Origin: Glaciimonas sp. CA11.2
GTDB taxonomy: Bacteria > Pseudomonadota > Gammaproteobacteria > Burkholderiales > Burkholderiaceae_D
Assembly (NCBI RefSeq): GCF_034314045.1
Contig: NZ_JAVIWL010000001.1
Span: forward strand, 3,906,001 to 3,970,000
Length of the DNA stretch: 64,000 nt
Direction of reading: 5' to 3'
Below are positions 27,454 through 36,764 of the stretch, piece after piece. Every line of letters begins with the position of its first letter. The stretch's first letter is position 1. Position numbers and translations under genes: made by a program. The notes beneath the pieces are model-generated. The model was not told the DNA's origin. It saw only the letters and a program-made list of their open reading frames with translations, and did not search any database.

Positions 27454-28221
27454 ATGCGTTTATTGACCATACCCCGCGATGCAAACCCGATTTTTCCCAA
27501 GCTAACGGTGAGTATTGCCACCACACAGGAAGAAATACGGGAAGTGCAACGCTTGCGGTATAAAGTTTTTGTTGAGGCATTTAGTTTGTCTGCGCTGGTG
27601 AATGTAGACGGCCTTGATGTCGATGAATTTGACGCTTACTGCGATCACCTGATTGTCCGTGACAACAAAACCTTGCGCGTAGTTGGCACATATCGCGTGA
27701 TGAGTCCGCATGCGTCGCGTCGCATGGGTTCTTACTACTCTGAAAAGGAATTCGATCTGGGTCGGCTCGACCATTTACGCAATCACCTTGCCGAAGCAGG
27801 GCGCGCTTGCATACATCCCGACTATCGTAGTGGCAGTGTCATCATGCTTTTGTGGGCGGGATTAGCGGCGTATATGCGGCGTGAACGTTGCGACTATTTG
27901 ATGGGATGCGTCAGCGTTAGCCTTGCTGACGGGGGCCATAATGCTGTGGCTTTGTATCACTCTATGACCGACGAGAATTTCTCTCCTCCAGAGTATCGGG
28001 TTACGCCAATTACGCCGTTCTCGGTTTATGAACGCGAACCCGGGCATGTGCCGATTATGCCACCGCTTTTAAAGGGATATTTACGCAGTGGTGCATGGGT
28101 TTGTGGTGAACCGGCCTGGGACCCTGACTTTCATTCTGCCGATTTTTTCCTGTTATTGCCGTTAGCCAGACTTGATAGTCGTTATGCACGTCATTATCGC
28201 AAAGAAATGAGTCCAGGATGA
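27454..28221 (+). CDS. olsB: OlsB-like GNAT acyltransferase (ornithine lipid synthesis)
   Basis: A 255-residue GNAT-fold enzyme resembling L-ornithine N-alpha-acyltransferase, which moves a 3-hydroxyacyl group from acyl carrier protein to ornithine, the first step to ornithine lipids. Seen: VQRLRYKVFVEAFSL near residues 31-45, DEFDAYCDHLIVRD, VGTYRVMSP, AEAGRACIHPDYRSGSVIMLLWAGLAAYM (acyl-CoA/ACP-binding region, about 112-140) and YLMGCVSVSL. AAGGA lies 6 nt before the ATG. It overlaps the next gene by 4 bp. No OlsA-type second acyltransferase is in this window. Confidence 0.75.
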   Translation: MRLLTIPRDANPIFPKLTVSIATTQEEIREVQRLRYKVFVEAFSLSALVNVDGLDVDEFDAYCDHLIVRDNKTLRVVGTYRVMSPHASRRMGSYYSEKEFDLGRLDHLRNHLAEAGRACIHPDYRSGSVIMLLWAGLAAYMRRERCDYLMGCVSVSLADGGHNAVALYHSMTDENFSPPEYRVTPITPFSVYEREPGHVPIMPPLLKGYLRSGAWVCGEPAWDPDFHSADFFLLLPLARLDSRYARHYRKEMSPG

Positions 28222-29078
28222 AACCAAGCGAACGCTTTCTGAGCAGCGGATTTTCTGGTTCAGGTACGGATATCAAACGCGAACCAATTCGCTTCAGGGC
28301 GATCTGGATTTCTGATGTGCATCTTGGGACAACCGGATGTCAGGCGAAGCGCTTACTGGAATTTTTACGGGCGACTGAATCGGAGACGCTCTATCTGGTT
28401 GGCGATATCATAGATGGTTGGCAATTGAAGCGGCGCTGGTATTGGGATCAAGCGCATAATAACGTCGTTCAAACGGTATTAAAAAAAGCACGAAAGGGGA
28501 CTGAAGTTATTTTTGTTCCTGGCAATCACGACGAAGCGATCCGTCAATTCATCGATCTTGATTTTGGCGGTATCAAAATACGCGATGAGTTGATACATAC
28601 CACCGCCAAAGGAAAGCGGTTTCTGGTGCTGCATGGAGATCGCTTTGATGGCGTTATTTCCTGCGCTAAATGGTTGGCGTATGTCGGTGATAGTTTGTAC
28701 ACAGTGATTCTCAAGTTTAACCAGTGGTTCAATGGCTGGCGTGCTCGAGCGGGATTACCTTATTGGTCGCTATCCCAATATTTAAAGCTTAAAGTAAAAA
28801 ATGCAGTGAATTATATTTCTTCTTTTGAAAATGCTTTAGCAGCAGAAGCAGCCAAAAAGGGCCTTGATGGCGTCATTTGTGGACATATTCATAAGCCTGA
28901 AATGCGTGAGATCAATGGGATCACTTATTGCAACGACGGCGATTGGGTGGAGAGTTTAACCGCATTGGTAGAGGACGCCAGCGGTACGTTGCGTTTAGTG
29001 TCGTGGCAAGAAATCGTGGGACAGAAGAGTGCAATAGCCAGCGCCAATGTTGGAGAGCTATGCGAATTGCCATCATAG
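28218..29078 (+). CDS. plcP: PlcP-like metallophosphoesterase (LpxH superfamily)
   Basis: A 286-residue calcineurin-like phosphoesterase. Metal-binding motifs occur in order: DVHLG (near residue 35), GDIIDGW (about 62-68), GNHDE (about 101-105), HGDRFD (about 140-145), and GHIHKPE (about 221-227). The sequence is closer to the PlcP group, which removes the phospho-head-group from phospholipids under phosphate stress, than to LpxH of lipid A synthesis: the linker is longer and the C-terminus has GDWVESLTALVE. The neighbours, an OlsB-like and an Agt-like enzyme behind a PHO box, support this. A second role in lipid A cannot be excluded from sequence alone. Confidence 0.75.
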   Translation: MKPSERFLSSGFSGSGTDIKREPIRFRAIWISDVHLGTTGCQAKRLLEFLRATESETLYLVGDIIDGWQLKRRWYWDQAHNNVVQTVLKKARKGTEVIFVPGNHDEAIRQFIDLDFGGIKIRDELIHTTAKGKRFLVLHGDRFDGVISCAKWLAYVGDSLYTVILKFNQWFNGWRARAGLPYWSLSQYLKLKVKNAVNYISSFENALAAEAAKKGLDGVICGHIHKPEMREINGITYCNDGDWVESLTALVEDASGTLRLVSWQEIVGQKSAIASANVGELCELPS

Positions 29079-30100
29079 CGGACGCTTCTCTTACGCAAAT
29101 TAATGGTGTCGTCAATACGTTGCAAGAAACCTGTCGATGCTTGCGCAATATCGGTCATGAGGTCTTATTGCTCACTCCCGACGATGCTGCCACGTTCGCT
29201 TGTCCTACTTATCCAGAAATCCGATTAGCCTATAAGCCTTATCGGCGAGTGGCTGCTTCGTTGCGCGATTTTCAGCCCGATTGCCTACACATCTCGACCG
29301 AAGGCCCGATGGGGTTGGCGGCCAGACGTTTTTGTTTGCGTCACAAAATAGGATTTACCACGGCATATCACACGCGCTTTCCTGAATATCTGAGTGCGCG
29401 CGCGATGATGCCAAAGGCGGTGACCTATCGATGGTTGCGCTGGTTTCACTGGCCGTCCAAGGCGGTGATGGTACCGACCCCGCATATGATAGCCGCACTG
29501 CAAAAGCGCGGATTTAGGCGTTTGGTGCTGTGGGGACGCGGAGTTGACACAGAGCGATTCCAATGCATCGAGCAGGATCGATCGTGTATTCAACGGCCTT
29601 TATATTTATATGTTGGAAGAGTGGCGATCGAAAAAAATATAGCAGCATTTTTAGATGCTGATTTACCTGGCAGTAAGTGGATTATTGGCGATGGTCCAAT
29701 GCGTGAAGAGTTGCAGCTACGCTACCCGGATACGCACTTTTTGGGTAGTAAATTACATCAGGAATTAAGCGCCTATTACAACTGTGCCGACGTATTGGTG
29801 TTTCCAAGCGAAACAGATACGTTTGGATTGGTCATGCTGGAAGCAATGGCTTGCGGTGTGCCTATTGCAGCATATCCAGTGTGTGGACCGATCGATGTGG
29901 TGAGGGACGGTGTATCGGGGAGTCTGGAGTTTGACTTAAGGCGAGCGTGTATTCAGGCGCTTCGGCTGGATCGACATCAGGTACGCGAGCATGCGCTGAC
30001 CTATTCGTGGGAATTGGCGACACAACAGTTTTTGCAAAGTTTGTATCGAGTTGATGCTATTAAAACGATGGAATGGGCGCAAATGTCCATAATATCCTGA
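29060..30100 (+). CDS. agt: Agt-like GT4 glycosyltransferase (glycolipid synthesis)
   Basis: A 346-residue GT-B fold glycosyltransferase. The start is ATG 29060 (MRIAIIADASLTQINGVVNTL) with GGAGAG just upstream; it overlaps plcP by 19 bp. Seen are the N-terminal glycine-containing loop (NGVVNTLQETCRCLRNIGHEVLLLTPDD), STEGPMGLAARRF, YHTRFPEY, and the C-terminal donor site PSETDTFGLVMLEAMACGVP with the EX7E pattern. In phosphate-limited bacteria Agt puts glucose or glucuronate on the diacylglycerol made by PlcP. The adjacency here suggests the same, although mannosyltransferases of this family look similar. Confidence 0.73.
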   Translation: MRIAIIADASLTQINGVVNTLQETCRCLRNIGHEVLLLTPDDAATFACPTYPEIRLAYKPYRRVAASLRDFQPDCLHISTEGPMGLAARRFCLRHKIGFTTAYHTRFPEYLSARAMMPKAVTYRWLRWFHWPSKAVMVPTPHMIAALQKRGFRRLVLWGRGVDTERFQCIEQDRSCIQRPLYLYVGRVAIEKNIAAFLDADLPGSKWIIGDGPMREELQLRYPDTHFLGSKLHQELSAYYNCADVLVFPSETDTFGLVMLEAMACGVPIAAYPVCGPIDVVRDGVSGSLEFDLRRACIQALRLDRHQVREHALTYSWELATQQFLQSLYRVDAIKTMEWAQMSIIS

Positions 30101-30240
30101 TCGCTATACTTATTTTATAACGTGTATCAATACTTTTTCTTATCTGGCACCGTCCGTCAGTATGGCAAAATACGCAAGATTCGAAGTTTAATGCGCCAAA
30201 TTTTCTCGGGATCAAAACAGGATAGAGACGATTACACAAC

Positions 30241-30267
30241 AAAAAACCTCGCATTGCGAGGTTTTTT
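30241..30267. terminator. Bidirectional Rho-independent terminator
   Basis: AACCTCGC-ATT-GCGAGGTT flanked by A6 on the left and T6 on the right forms a terminator readable on both strands. It sits between the convergent agt (ends 30100) and bamD (ends 30305). Confidence 0.85.
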
Positions 30268-30304
30268 GATTTGATCGTCAACTATGGCTCGATGAGCGAT
30301 TCGC

Positions 30305-31105
30305 TTACCAGATTTTCCACCAAGGTTTCTTCTCGGCGACTGGGCCACCCTTGTAATAAACGCTATCAGGGTAGTTTTTTTGCAGAACGCGCGCAGCATC
30401 GTCACGCAATTCTTTCATTCCCAGCGCATCGTAGGACCGTACCATAATGTAAAGGGCTTCCTGAACGGCGGGGGCATCGCGATATTCTTGTACTGCACTT
30501 TGGGCACGGTTCGCTGCTGCGACATAAGCACCGCGGCGTAAGTAATAGTTTGCTACGTGGACATCATATTGGGCCATCGCATTAACCAGGTACTTCATGC
30601 GCGTTAGCGAATCCGGCGCATAAGTACTATCTGGAAAGCGCTCGACAACTTGCTTAAAAGCATCAAAAGCGTCGCGGGCTGCTTTAGGATCGCGTTCGGT
30701 GGCATCTTCTTTTGACAAGAAATCAAAGATACTGACCTTGTCATTAAAGTTAACCAGGCCACGTAAATAGTACATATAGTCTACGTTTGGATGATTTGGA
30801 TGCAATTTAATGAAGCGGTCAATGGCCGCAAGCGCCTCTGGCTGTTCACCCTGCCGGTAGTGCGCATAAGCGATATCCATCTGTGCTTGTTGGGCGTAGG
30901 TGCCGAATGGGTAGCGCGATTCCAGCTTTTCAAAGTATGAAATTGCTTTATCGTAACCACCACTACTCATTTCATCCTTTGCCTCCGAGTATAATCTGGG
31001 AGCAGACCAGTTTGCGGTTTCATCGACCTTGTCGGGCAATAGGCCACATGCCGATAATGAGAGAGCGAATGCGACAGCAGCTAGTGTGGAGAGTTTTTTT
31101 TGCAT
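30305..31105 (-). CDS. bamD: Outer-membrane assembly lipoprotein BamD
   Basis: A 266-residue lipoprotein of the BAM complex, which inserts beta-barrel proteins in the outer membrane. The start is ATG 31105 (MQKKLSTLAAV); an in-frame TTG at 31117 adds only four residues. Lipobox LSAC puts the lipid on Cys20. Five TPR-like helical pairs follow, including WSAPRLYSEAKDEMSSGGYDKAI, RYPFGTYAQQAQMDIAYAHYR, and LHPNHPNVDYMYYLRGL, characteristic of BamD. It is divergent from rluD, the arrangement commonly seen in beta- and gammaproteobacteria. Confidence 0.93.
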   Translation of the reverse strand: MQKKLSTLAAVAFALSLSACGLLPDKVDETANWSAPRLYSEAKDEMSSGGYDKAISYFEKLESRYPFGTYAQQAQMDIAYAHYRQGEQPEALAAIDRFIKLHPNHPNVDYMYYLRGLVNFNDKVSIFDFLSKEDATERDPKAARDAFDAFKQVVERFPDSTYAPDSLTRMKYLVNAMAQYDVHVANYYLRRGAYVAAANRAQSAVQEYRDAPAVQEALYIMVRSYDALGMKELRDDAARVLQKNYPDSVYYKGGPVAEKKPWWKIW

Positions 31106-31150
31106 GGTGGTTCGCAAGAATGCGTGTAAACAATTGATAGATTATAGCCG

Positions 31151-32194
31151 ATGGGACTTGCAGTGACGTCATTTACAAAGCCAAATTTGGCTGAAAACCC
31201 TACGGAAATAGAATTTGAAGCCGATATCGATGATAGCGAAGAAATTGAGGTAGCGGTAAATACCGCTGCGCCAATCGTCTTGATATTGACGCCTCAGGTG
31301 TGTGGAACCCGACTTGATAAGGTTATTTCAAGTCAGATTCCCCAATTTTCCCGTAGCCGGATCCAACAATGGATGGAAGCAGGTCATGTTAGTGTCGATG
31401 GCAAGGTTGCCACGACCAAAATGATTGCTTTCGGCGACGAGACCGTAATCGTGCAGCCGCAACCGGCACCGGATGAGCATGCTTATACGCCAGAAGAAAT
31501 GGCGCTTTCGGTGATATACGAAGACGACGATATTATCGTGATCGACAAACCGGCGGGACTAGTGGTGCATCCTGCCGCTGGCAATTGGTCGGGAACGCTA
31601 TTGAACGGTTTGCTGTATCGCTGGCCAGAATTAGCTGGCGTGCCGCGTGCCGGGATTGTGCATCGGCTGGATAAAGATACCAGTGGATTGATGGTGGTGG
31701 CGAAGACGTTAGAGTCGCAGACCGATCTGGTTCGCCAGTTGGCCGCGCGGACGGTAAAACGCCAATACCTGGCGTTGGTATGGGGCACGCCTCAACTTAA
31801 CGGAACCATTGATGCCGCAATGGCGCGTCATCCTCGGGACCGTATCAAAATGGCGGTGTCTGAAAGCCTCAGCGCCAAAACCGCAGTGACGCATTACGAA
31901 AGGCTGCAAAGTGGGCTTTTGGATGGGCGCCCAGTCAGTTTGATGCGCTGCCAGCTTGAAACCGGCCGCACTCATCAAATTCGCGTGCACATGTTGTCAA
32001 TCGGTTTTGCGTTGGTTGGCGATACGTTATATGGCAAGCAGCATTTAATGCCCGCGTTTCCACGACAGGCTTTGCAGGCAACGCGGCTTGGCTTGAATCA
32101 TCCCTCGACTGGTGAAGAGTGTGAATGGTTCACGCCGCTGCCGGATGATTTTGCTGATTTAATCAAGCGCTCTAGTATTGCGGCACCTGATTGA
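31151..32194 (+). CDS. rluD: 23S rRNA pseudouridine synthase RluD
   Basis: A 347-residue enzyme making pseudouridines in helix 69 of 23S rRNA. After an acidic N-terminal extension of about 45 residues comes an S4-like RNA-binding domain (CGTRLDKVISSQIPQFSRSRIQQWMEAGHVSVDG, near 51-85), then the catalytic domain with HRLDKDTSGLM (catalytic Asp near residue 175) and the C-terminal CQLETGRTHQIRVHM motif. Divergent from bamD and followed by pgeF. Confidence 0.93.
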   Translation: MGLAVTSFTKPNLAENPTEIEFEADIDDSEEIEVAVNTAAPIVLILTPQVCGTRLDKVISSQIPQFSRSRIQQWMEAGHVSVDGKVATTKMIAFGDETVIVQPQPAPDEHAYTPEEMALSVIYEDDDIIVIDKPAGLVVHPAAGNWSGTLLNGLLYRWPELAGVPRAGIVHRLDKDTSGLMVVAKTLESQTDLVRQLAARTVKRQYLALVWGTPQLNGTIDAAMARHPRDRIKMAVSESLSAKTAVTHYERLQSGLLDGRPVSLMRCQLETGRTHQIRVHMLSIGFALVGDTLYGKQHLMPAFPRQALQATRLGLNHPSTGEECEWFTPLPDDFADLIKRSSIAAPD

Positions 32195-32235
32195 CACTGT
32201 GCAAATAAGTCTTTGAGAAAAGCTTATCGTCATAG

Positions 32236-32275
32236 TTGAAGGGCGCAATGGCGCAATGGTCATTGCGTCCTTCAA
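32236..32275. other. Strong inverted repeat between rluD and pgeF
   Basis: Two 15-nt arms (32236-32250 and 32261-32275) pair at 14 positions plus one G-U in RNA, around a 10-nt loop. There is no T-run after it, so it is not a classic terminator. It may limit read-through from rluD, act as an mRNA-stabilising structure, or be a dispersed repeat. Confidence 0.5.
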
Positions 32276-32310
32276 CCAAGCCCCGTATTAACACTTTATA
32301 GACGCACTTT

Positions 32311-33090
32311 ATGAACGTGATTATTCCCGATTGGATCGGTGCGCCACCGAATGTTGGCGCTTTGGTGACGTCCCGTGACGGCGGCGTAAGTCGTGCCCCT
32401 TACGATGACGGAAGTGGTGGCGGTGGGCTTAATTTAGGCTCGCATGTCGGTGATCTGTTGGCCGATGTTGAGGCGAATCGGGCTTTGTTGATGCCATTTT
32501 TGCCTTCTTCACCTCTTTGGATGACCCAAGTTCATGGCGTTCAAGTGGCTGATGCAAATAGGGCCGTTGCCGGTGTGGAGGCGGATTCTGTCATTGCGAC
32601 AAAGTCGGGGAGAGTATGCGCCATCCTGACTGCTGATTGTCTGCCTGTATTATTCTGTGACGTCGAAGGTCGGGTTGTTGGCGCTGCACATGCAGGGTGG
32701 CGCGGCTTGGTCGGTGGCGTCCTTGAACTTACCGTAGCGCATATGCGGGATGCTGGCGCAGGTGAAATCATCGCATGGCTTGGCCCCGCAATTGGGCCGC
32801 AAAAATTTGAGGTTGGAGCGGACGTGCTCGCGGCATTTATAGACAGTGCTCAGGCGCGAAAAGTATCGGCAGAAACTTTGCAGCAGATTTCTTCCGCCTT
32901 CATACCCATTTTTGAATCTCCAGGAAAATATCTGGCGAATATTTATAGTCTTGCTCGCATTATATTGAGTGAGGTTGATGTGCACGGTGTTTCTGGTGGC
33001 AGTGCTTGTACCGTTACTGACCGACAGTTTTATTCTTATCGCCGGGATCAAGTTACTGGTCGCATCGCTTCGCTGATCTGGCTGAAATAG
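32311..33090 (+). CDS. pgeF: PgeF/YfiH-family protein (peptidoglycan editing factor)
   Basis: A 259-residue protein of the DUF152/YfiH family. Zinc-ligand motifs are visible: TQVHGVQV (His near residue 75), ADCLPVLFCD (Cys near 110) and GAAHAGWRGL (His near 129). Family members act as purine nucleoside phosphorylase/adenosine deaminase-like enzymes or remove misplaced L-Ser from peptidoglycan precursors. The C-terminal FYSYRRDQVTGRIASLIWL is conserved. It follows rluD, the common order in proteobacteria. Confidence 0.88.
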   Translation: MNVIIPDWIGAPPNVGALVTSRDGGVSRAPYDDGSGGGGLNLGSHVGDLLADVEANRALLMPFLPSSPLWMTQVHGVQVADANRAVAGVEADSVIATKSGRVCAILTADCLPVLFCDVEGRVVGAAHAGWRGLVGGVLELTVAHMRDAGAGEIIAWLGPAIGPQKFEVGADVLAAFIDSAQARKVSAETLQQISSAFIPIFESPGKYLANIYSLARIILSEVDVHGVSGGSACTVTDRQFYSYRRDQVTGRIASLIWLK

Positions 33091-33377
33091 TGTTTTTAGG
33101 ATTGTCTCGAAACTTTACTAAGCGCATTGCGCTCTAGCTGTAGTTATGGCTCAGGAGAAGCTTTACGGGGACTATTAAGACTGACTCCCTCATCCTTCGT
33201 AACGTATCAACGTATGCTGGCGTATGGCGGCGCTCCGATTGAGCGCGGCTCGGACAGTAATTACAGTACTACTTGCGTGGCTTAACCTATTTAAGCAACC
33301 TAGACGCAATTCTCTTGTTGATCCTTCGTTTGGTTATATATCCACAACGGTAATAATTGCTTCAATCTTCTTTTTTA

Positions 33378-33677
33378 CTATAGTTTTTGTGTCGGATTTT
33401 CTCTGGATTTTGGTGTTGCTAGTTGTGTTGAATCGGCCTTTGGTTCGTCTGATTCAGCGTTTACTTGCAAGGCAGCATCCTTCTCGACAAGCATTCTCTT
33501 GCGTTGTTCGGCTCTTTGTCGATTTCGCTTGCGTTGGGGTGTGCCCATCAGGTATAAAACTATTGACAAAGGAATTACGCCATATAGCAGAAAAGTCATT
33601 ACTGCGGCGGTAGCAGTTTGTTCTGTAATTGACATCATGAAGACAACGTAAATCCAAGCAATAGCGACGATATACAT
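33378..33677 (-). CDS. Small membrane protein, unknown
   Basis: A 99-residue protein with two hydrophobic helices (IVAIAWIYVVFMMSI near 3-17 and AVMTFLLYGVIPLSIVLYLMG near 24-44), then a basic stretch PQRKRNRQRAEQRKRM and a hydrophilic tail. Proteins with this layout are common in Burkholderiales genomes, which is why I prefer this frame to the plus-strand one it overlaps. Function unknown. It is divergent from phaC, 58 bp away. Confidence 0.6.
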   Translation of the reverse strand: MYIVAIAWIYVVFMMSITEQTATAAVMTFLLYGVIPLSIVLYLMGTPQRKRNRQRAEQRKRMLVEKDAALQVNAESDEPKADSTQLATPKSRENPTQKL

Positions 33678-33735
33678 AGAATGAAATTAGGCTAACGGAC
33701 AATCCCGCACAATACGCGAAATCAACGGTACCCGC

Positions 33736-35532
33736 ATGACTAATCCAAAATTTCCTCCCTTCGATCCTGCATTTTTGTCGCAAGCGTCACAACAAATGCT
33801 GGAACAATTCTCTAAAAATGTGTCGCCGAATATGTCAGAAGGCATTTCGCAAATTGCAGATCCGAACAAATGGCTATCGTGGTTCAGTTCTGCGCCTGGT
33901 CATTCGTTGGCACCACCGCTGATTTCCGATACGGCGCTTGGCGACCTAGGGATCAAACTAGCACCAGAATCTCTCGAAAAACTACAAAAATCGTACACGG
34001 AGCAACTCACTGCATTGTGGCAGGATGCGGTTGCGGCGCGTACACCGTCCCTCCCGGACAAGCGTTTTAATGGTGCTGCGTGGCAGAGTAATCCGCTGCA
34101 TGCGTACAACGCTGCGGTCTACTTGCTGAATGCGCATTATTTGACCGCTTTAGTCGACGCTGTCGATGCGCCGTTGAAAACCAAGCGGAAAATTGGATTT
34201 GCTGTTCAGCAGATGATTGATGCCATGTCGCCCAGCAATTTTCTGGCAACCAATCCGGTAGCACAGCAATTGTTGGTCGAGACCAAAGGGGAGAGTCTGA
34301 CCCGCGGAATGGCGCACTTACTCGCCGATATGCAAAAAGGCAAAATATCGCAGACCGATGAGGGGGCTTTTGAAATCGGCAAAGATGTTGCCACCACAGA
34401 AGGTTCGGTAGTTTTTGAAAATGCTTTATTTCAGTTAATACAATATAAGCCGTTGACCAAGACTGTGCATGAGCGTCCATTGTTGATCATGCCGCCTTGT
34501 ATCAACAAGTTTTACATCATGGATTTGCAGCCGCAAAATTCGCTTGTGCGTTATGCGGTTGAACAAGGTCATACTGTTTTTTTGATTTCATGGTGTAACG
34601 CCGATGCGTCTACTGCAAAAACCACGTGGGATCAATACGTCGAAGATGGCGGAATTCAGGCCGTACATGTGGCGCAAGAAATTTCTGGTCAGGATCAGGT
34701 CAACGCGCTAGGTTTTTGCGTCGGCGGTACGATTTTGTCTTCTGCATTGGCAGTCATGTATGCGCGGGGTGAAAAGCCAGTATCAAGTCTGACTTTGCTA
34801 ACGTCATTGCTTGACTTCACTGATACGGGCATTCTTGATGTCTATATCGATGAAGGACAAATTGCTAAGCGCGAGCAGGAAATTGGCGCTGGCGGTTTAA
34901 TGCCGGGGCGCGATTTTGCATCAGCATTTTCGAGCTTGCGTCCAAATGACTTAGTCTGGAATTATGTCGAATCGAATTATTTGAAAGGTGAAGAGCCAAC
35001 GGCTTTTGATCTATTGTATTGGAATGCGGATAGCACGAATTTGCCGGGTCCAATGTTCTGCTATTACCTTCGTAATATGTATTTGAATAACTCGCTAAAA
35101 GAGCCGGGTAAGCTTACGGTGGCGGGTGAGAAGCTCGATTTGGGAAAGATTGCTGCACCAACCTTTATTTATGCCTCCCGTGAAGATCATATTGTTCCCT
35201 GGACTTCTGCGTATGCATCAACCACACTCCTTAATCCTAAGCACGGTAGCCGTAACCGATTTGTATTAGGTGCTTCCGGGCATATCGCCGGAGTGATTAA
35301 TCCGCCGTCTAAGAATAAGCGTAGTTATTGGACCAATTCAACAGCGGGTATAGCCGCAGAAAAGTGGCTGGACGGCGCAACCGAACATCCCGGCAGCTGG
35401 TGGTCTGAATGGTCAGCGTTCCTAGCTGAGAACGGTGGTAAAAAAGTGGCGGCACCGCGCAAACCAGGTAATACCACTTACAAATTAATTGAGCCAGCTC
35501 CGGGACGTTATGTCAAAGTAAGGGCTGAATAA
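33736..35532 (+). CDS. phaC: Class I polyhydroxyalkanoate synthase
   Basis: A 598-residue polymerase that joins (R)-3-hydroxyacyl-CoA units into PHA/PHB on the granule surface. The lipase-like box GFCVGG carries the catalytic Cys328. The catalytic Asp lies in the ASREDHIVPW region and the His in GASGHIAGVINPP. The N-terminal 100 residues are the usual variable granule-targeting part. No strong ribosome site is seen before the ATG. phaB follows after 166 bp and phaR after that, so this is a phaC-phaB-phaR locus; no phaA thiolase is in between. Confidence 0.95.
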   Translation: MTNPKFPPFDPAFLSQASQQMLEQFSKNVSPNMSEGISQIADPNKWLSWFSSAPGHSLAPPLISDTALGDLGIKLAPESLEKLQKSYTEQLTALWQDAVAARTPSLPDKRFNGAAWQSNPLHAYNAAVYLLNAHYLTALVDAVDAPLKTKRKIGFAVQQMIDAMSPSNFLATNPVAQQLLVETKGESLTRGMAHLLADMQKGKISQTDEGAFEIGKDVATTEGSVVFENALFQLIQYKPLTKTVHERPLLIMPPCINKFYIMDLQPQNSLVRYAVEQGHTVFLISWCNADASTAKTTWDQYVEDGGIQAVHVAQEISGQDQVNALGFCVGGTILSSALAVMYARGEKPVSSLTLLTSLLDFTDTGILDVYIDEGQIAKREQEIGAGGLMPGRDFASAFSSLRPNDLVWNYVESNYLKGEEPTAFDLLYWNADSTNLPGPMFCYYLRNMYLNNSLKEPGKLTVAGEKLDLGKIAAPTFIYASREDHIVPWTSAYASTTLLNPKHGSRNRFVLGASGHIAGVINPPSKNKRSYWTNSTAGIAAEKWLDGATEHPGSWWSEWSAFLAENGGKKVAAPRKPGNTTYKLIEPAPGRYVKVRAE

Positions 35533-35698
35533 ATTACTAAATTCATAATAATTGAAACTTATCGCGGACAGAAATATACTACAATTCATAAACCAGATTC
35601 AACCACTAGAATTCCACAGCATAGTAATCCCCCCAAGGGAGTTTTAGCGATGCGTTGCCTGCATCGGTTTTTGTTAATTGAATGAAAGAGGAGACAAA

Positions 35699-36439
35699 AT
35701 GTCCAAGCGAATTGCTTATGTAACAGGTGGAATGGGTGGCATTGGGACCCCAATTTGTACTCGTCTCTGTAAAGATGGTTACACCGTGGTCGCAGGCTGT
35801 GGTCCTAATTCAACGCGAAAGGACACTTGGCTTGCAGCAATGCGCGCTCAAGGTTTTGATATTCACGCGTCTGAAGGGAACGTGTCAGACTGGGAATCAA
35901 CCAAAGTCGCTTTTGACAAAGTCAAAGCTGAAATTGGTGAAGTTGATATTCTGGTCAACAACGCTGGCATTACGCGGGATGGTCAATTCCGTAAAATGTC
36001 AAAGGCAGACTGGGATTCAGTCATTGATACTAATTTGAATTCACTATTTAACGTGACTAAACAAGTTATTGACGGCATGGCAGATCGTGGTTTTGGACGG
36101 ATCATTAACATTTCATCCGTAAATGGACAGAAGGGTCAGTTCGGGCAGACCAACTACTCGACTGCAAAGGCTGGAATTCACGGTTTTACCATGGCTTTGG
36201 CGCAAGAGGTGGCCACTAAAGGTGTTACTGTGAATACGGTCTCTCCTGGTTATGTTGGTACCGATATGGTGCGCTCGATACGCCCCGAAGTTCTTGAGAA
36301 GATTATTTCAGGAATTCCAGTCAAACGTTTGGGTGAGCCAGAAGAAATTGCTTCGATTATTGCCTGGATTGCGTCTGACGAGGGCGGTTACGCCACCGGA
36401 TCGGATTTCTCGCTGAATGGCGGTTTGCACATGGGCTAA
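35699..36439 (+). CDS. phaB: Acetoacetyl-CoA reductase
   Basis: A 246-residue SDR reducing acetoacetyl-CoA to (R)-3-hydroxybutyryl-CoA with NADPH, the monomer for PhaC. The start is ATG 35699 (MSKRIAYVTGG), with AGGAG 6-7 nt upstream; the frame is open from 35678. The cofactor motif TGGMGGIG, NNAGITRD, and catalytic Ser-Tyr-Lys (NISSVNGQ, then YSTAK) are all visible. The C-terminal SDFSLNGGLHMG is characteristic of PhaB. Confidence 0.95.
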   Translation: MSKRIAYVTGGMGGIGTPICTRLCKDGYTVVAGCGPNSTRKDTWLAAMRAQGFDIHASEGNVSDWESTKVAFDKVKAEIGEVDILVNNAGITRDGQFRKMSKADWDSVIDTNLNSLFNVTKQVIDGMADRGFGRIINISSVNGQKGQFGQTNYSTAKAGIHGFTMALAQEVATKGVTVNTVSPGYVGTDMVRSIRPEVLEKIISGIPVKRLGEPEEIASIIAWIASDEGGYATGSDFSLNGGLHMG

Positions 36440-36557
36440 GTGACGCTTTTTGCTCAATCGAGAGGTCGGGCGAAAGGTTTGACGCCGTCAATGTTTTATC
36501 GTTTTTTTGTTGAGTATCACTAGCGCGGGCCCTGTAATCCGTGTCTTTTGTACCGGT

Positions 36558-36591
36558 AGACTCCTTTTCACACTAGCGTGAGAAGGAGTCT
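36558..36591. other. Strong hairpin between phaB and phaR
   Basis: Two 14-nt arms, AGACTCCTTTTCAC and GTGAGAAGGAGTCT, pair completely in RNA (one G-U) around a 6-nt loop. No T-run follows on either strand. It is a likely phaB transcript end or processing and stabilising structure. Confidence 0.55.
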
Positions 36592-36764
36592 AACGTCATC
36601 GGTTGCCTTGCATTATTTCTTTTTATCCCACAACTTAGCGCAATTGGCGCAATATGATACTGTAAGTTGACCGCGTTTCAAGCGGTGTACTGTATTGTGT
36701 AAGAGGGAGCTGACTTACATGCTTGATTTGAAATGCGTTTATGCGCGATAAACTGGAAATTCCC

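Noticed and set aside
33224..33613. Plus-strand frame before phaC
   Set aside because: The minus-strand small membrane protein gives a more protein-like sequence with two clear helices and a charged tail; the plus frame is its shadow.
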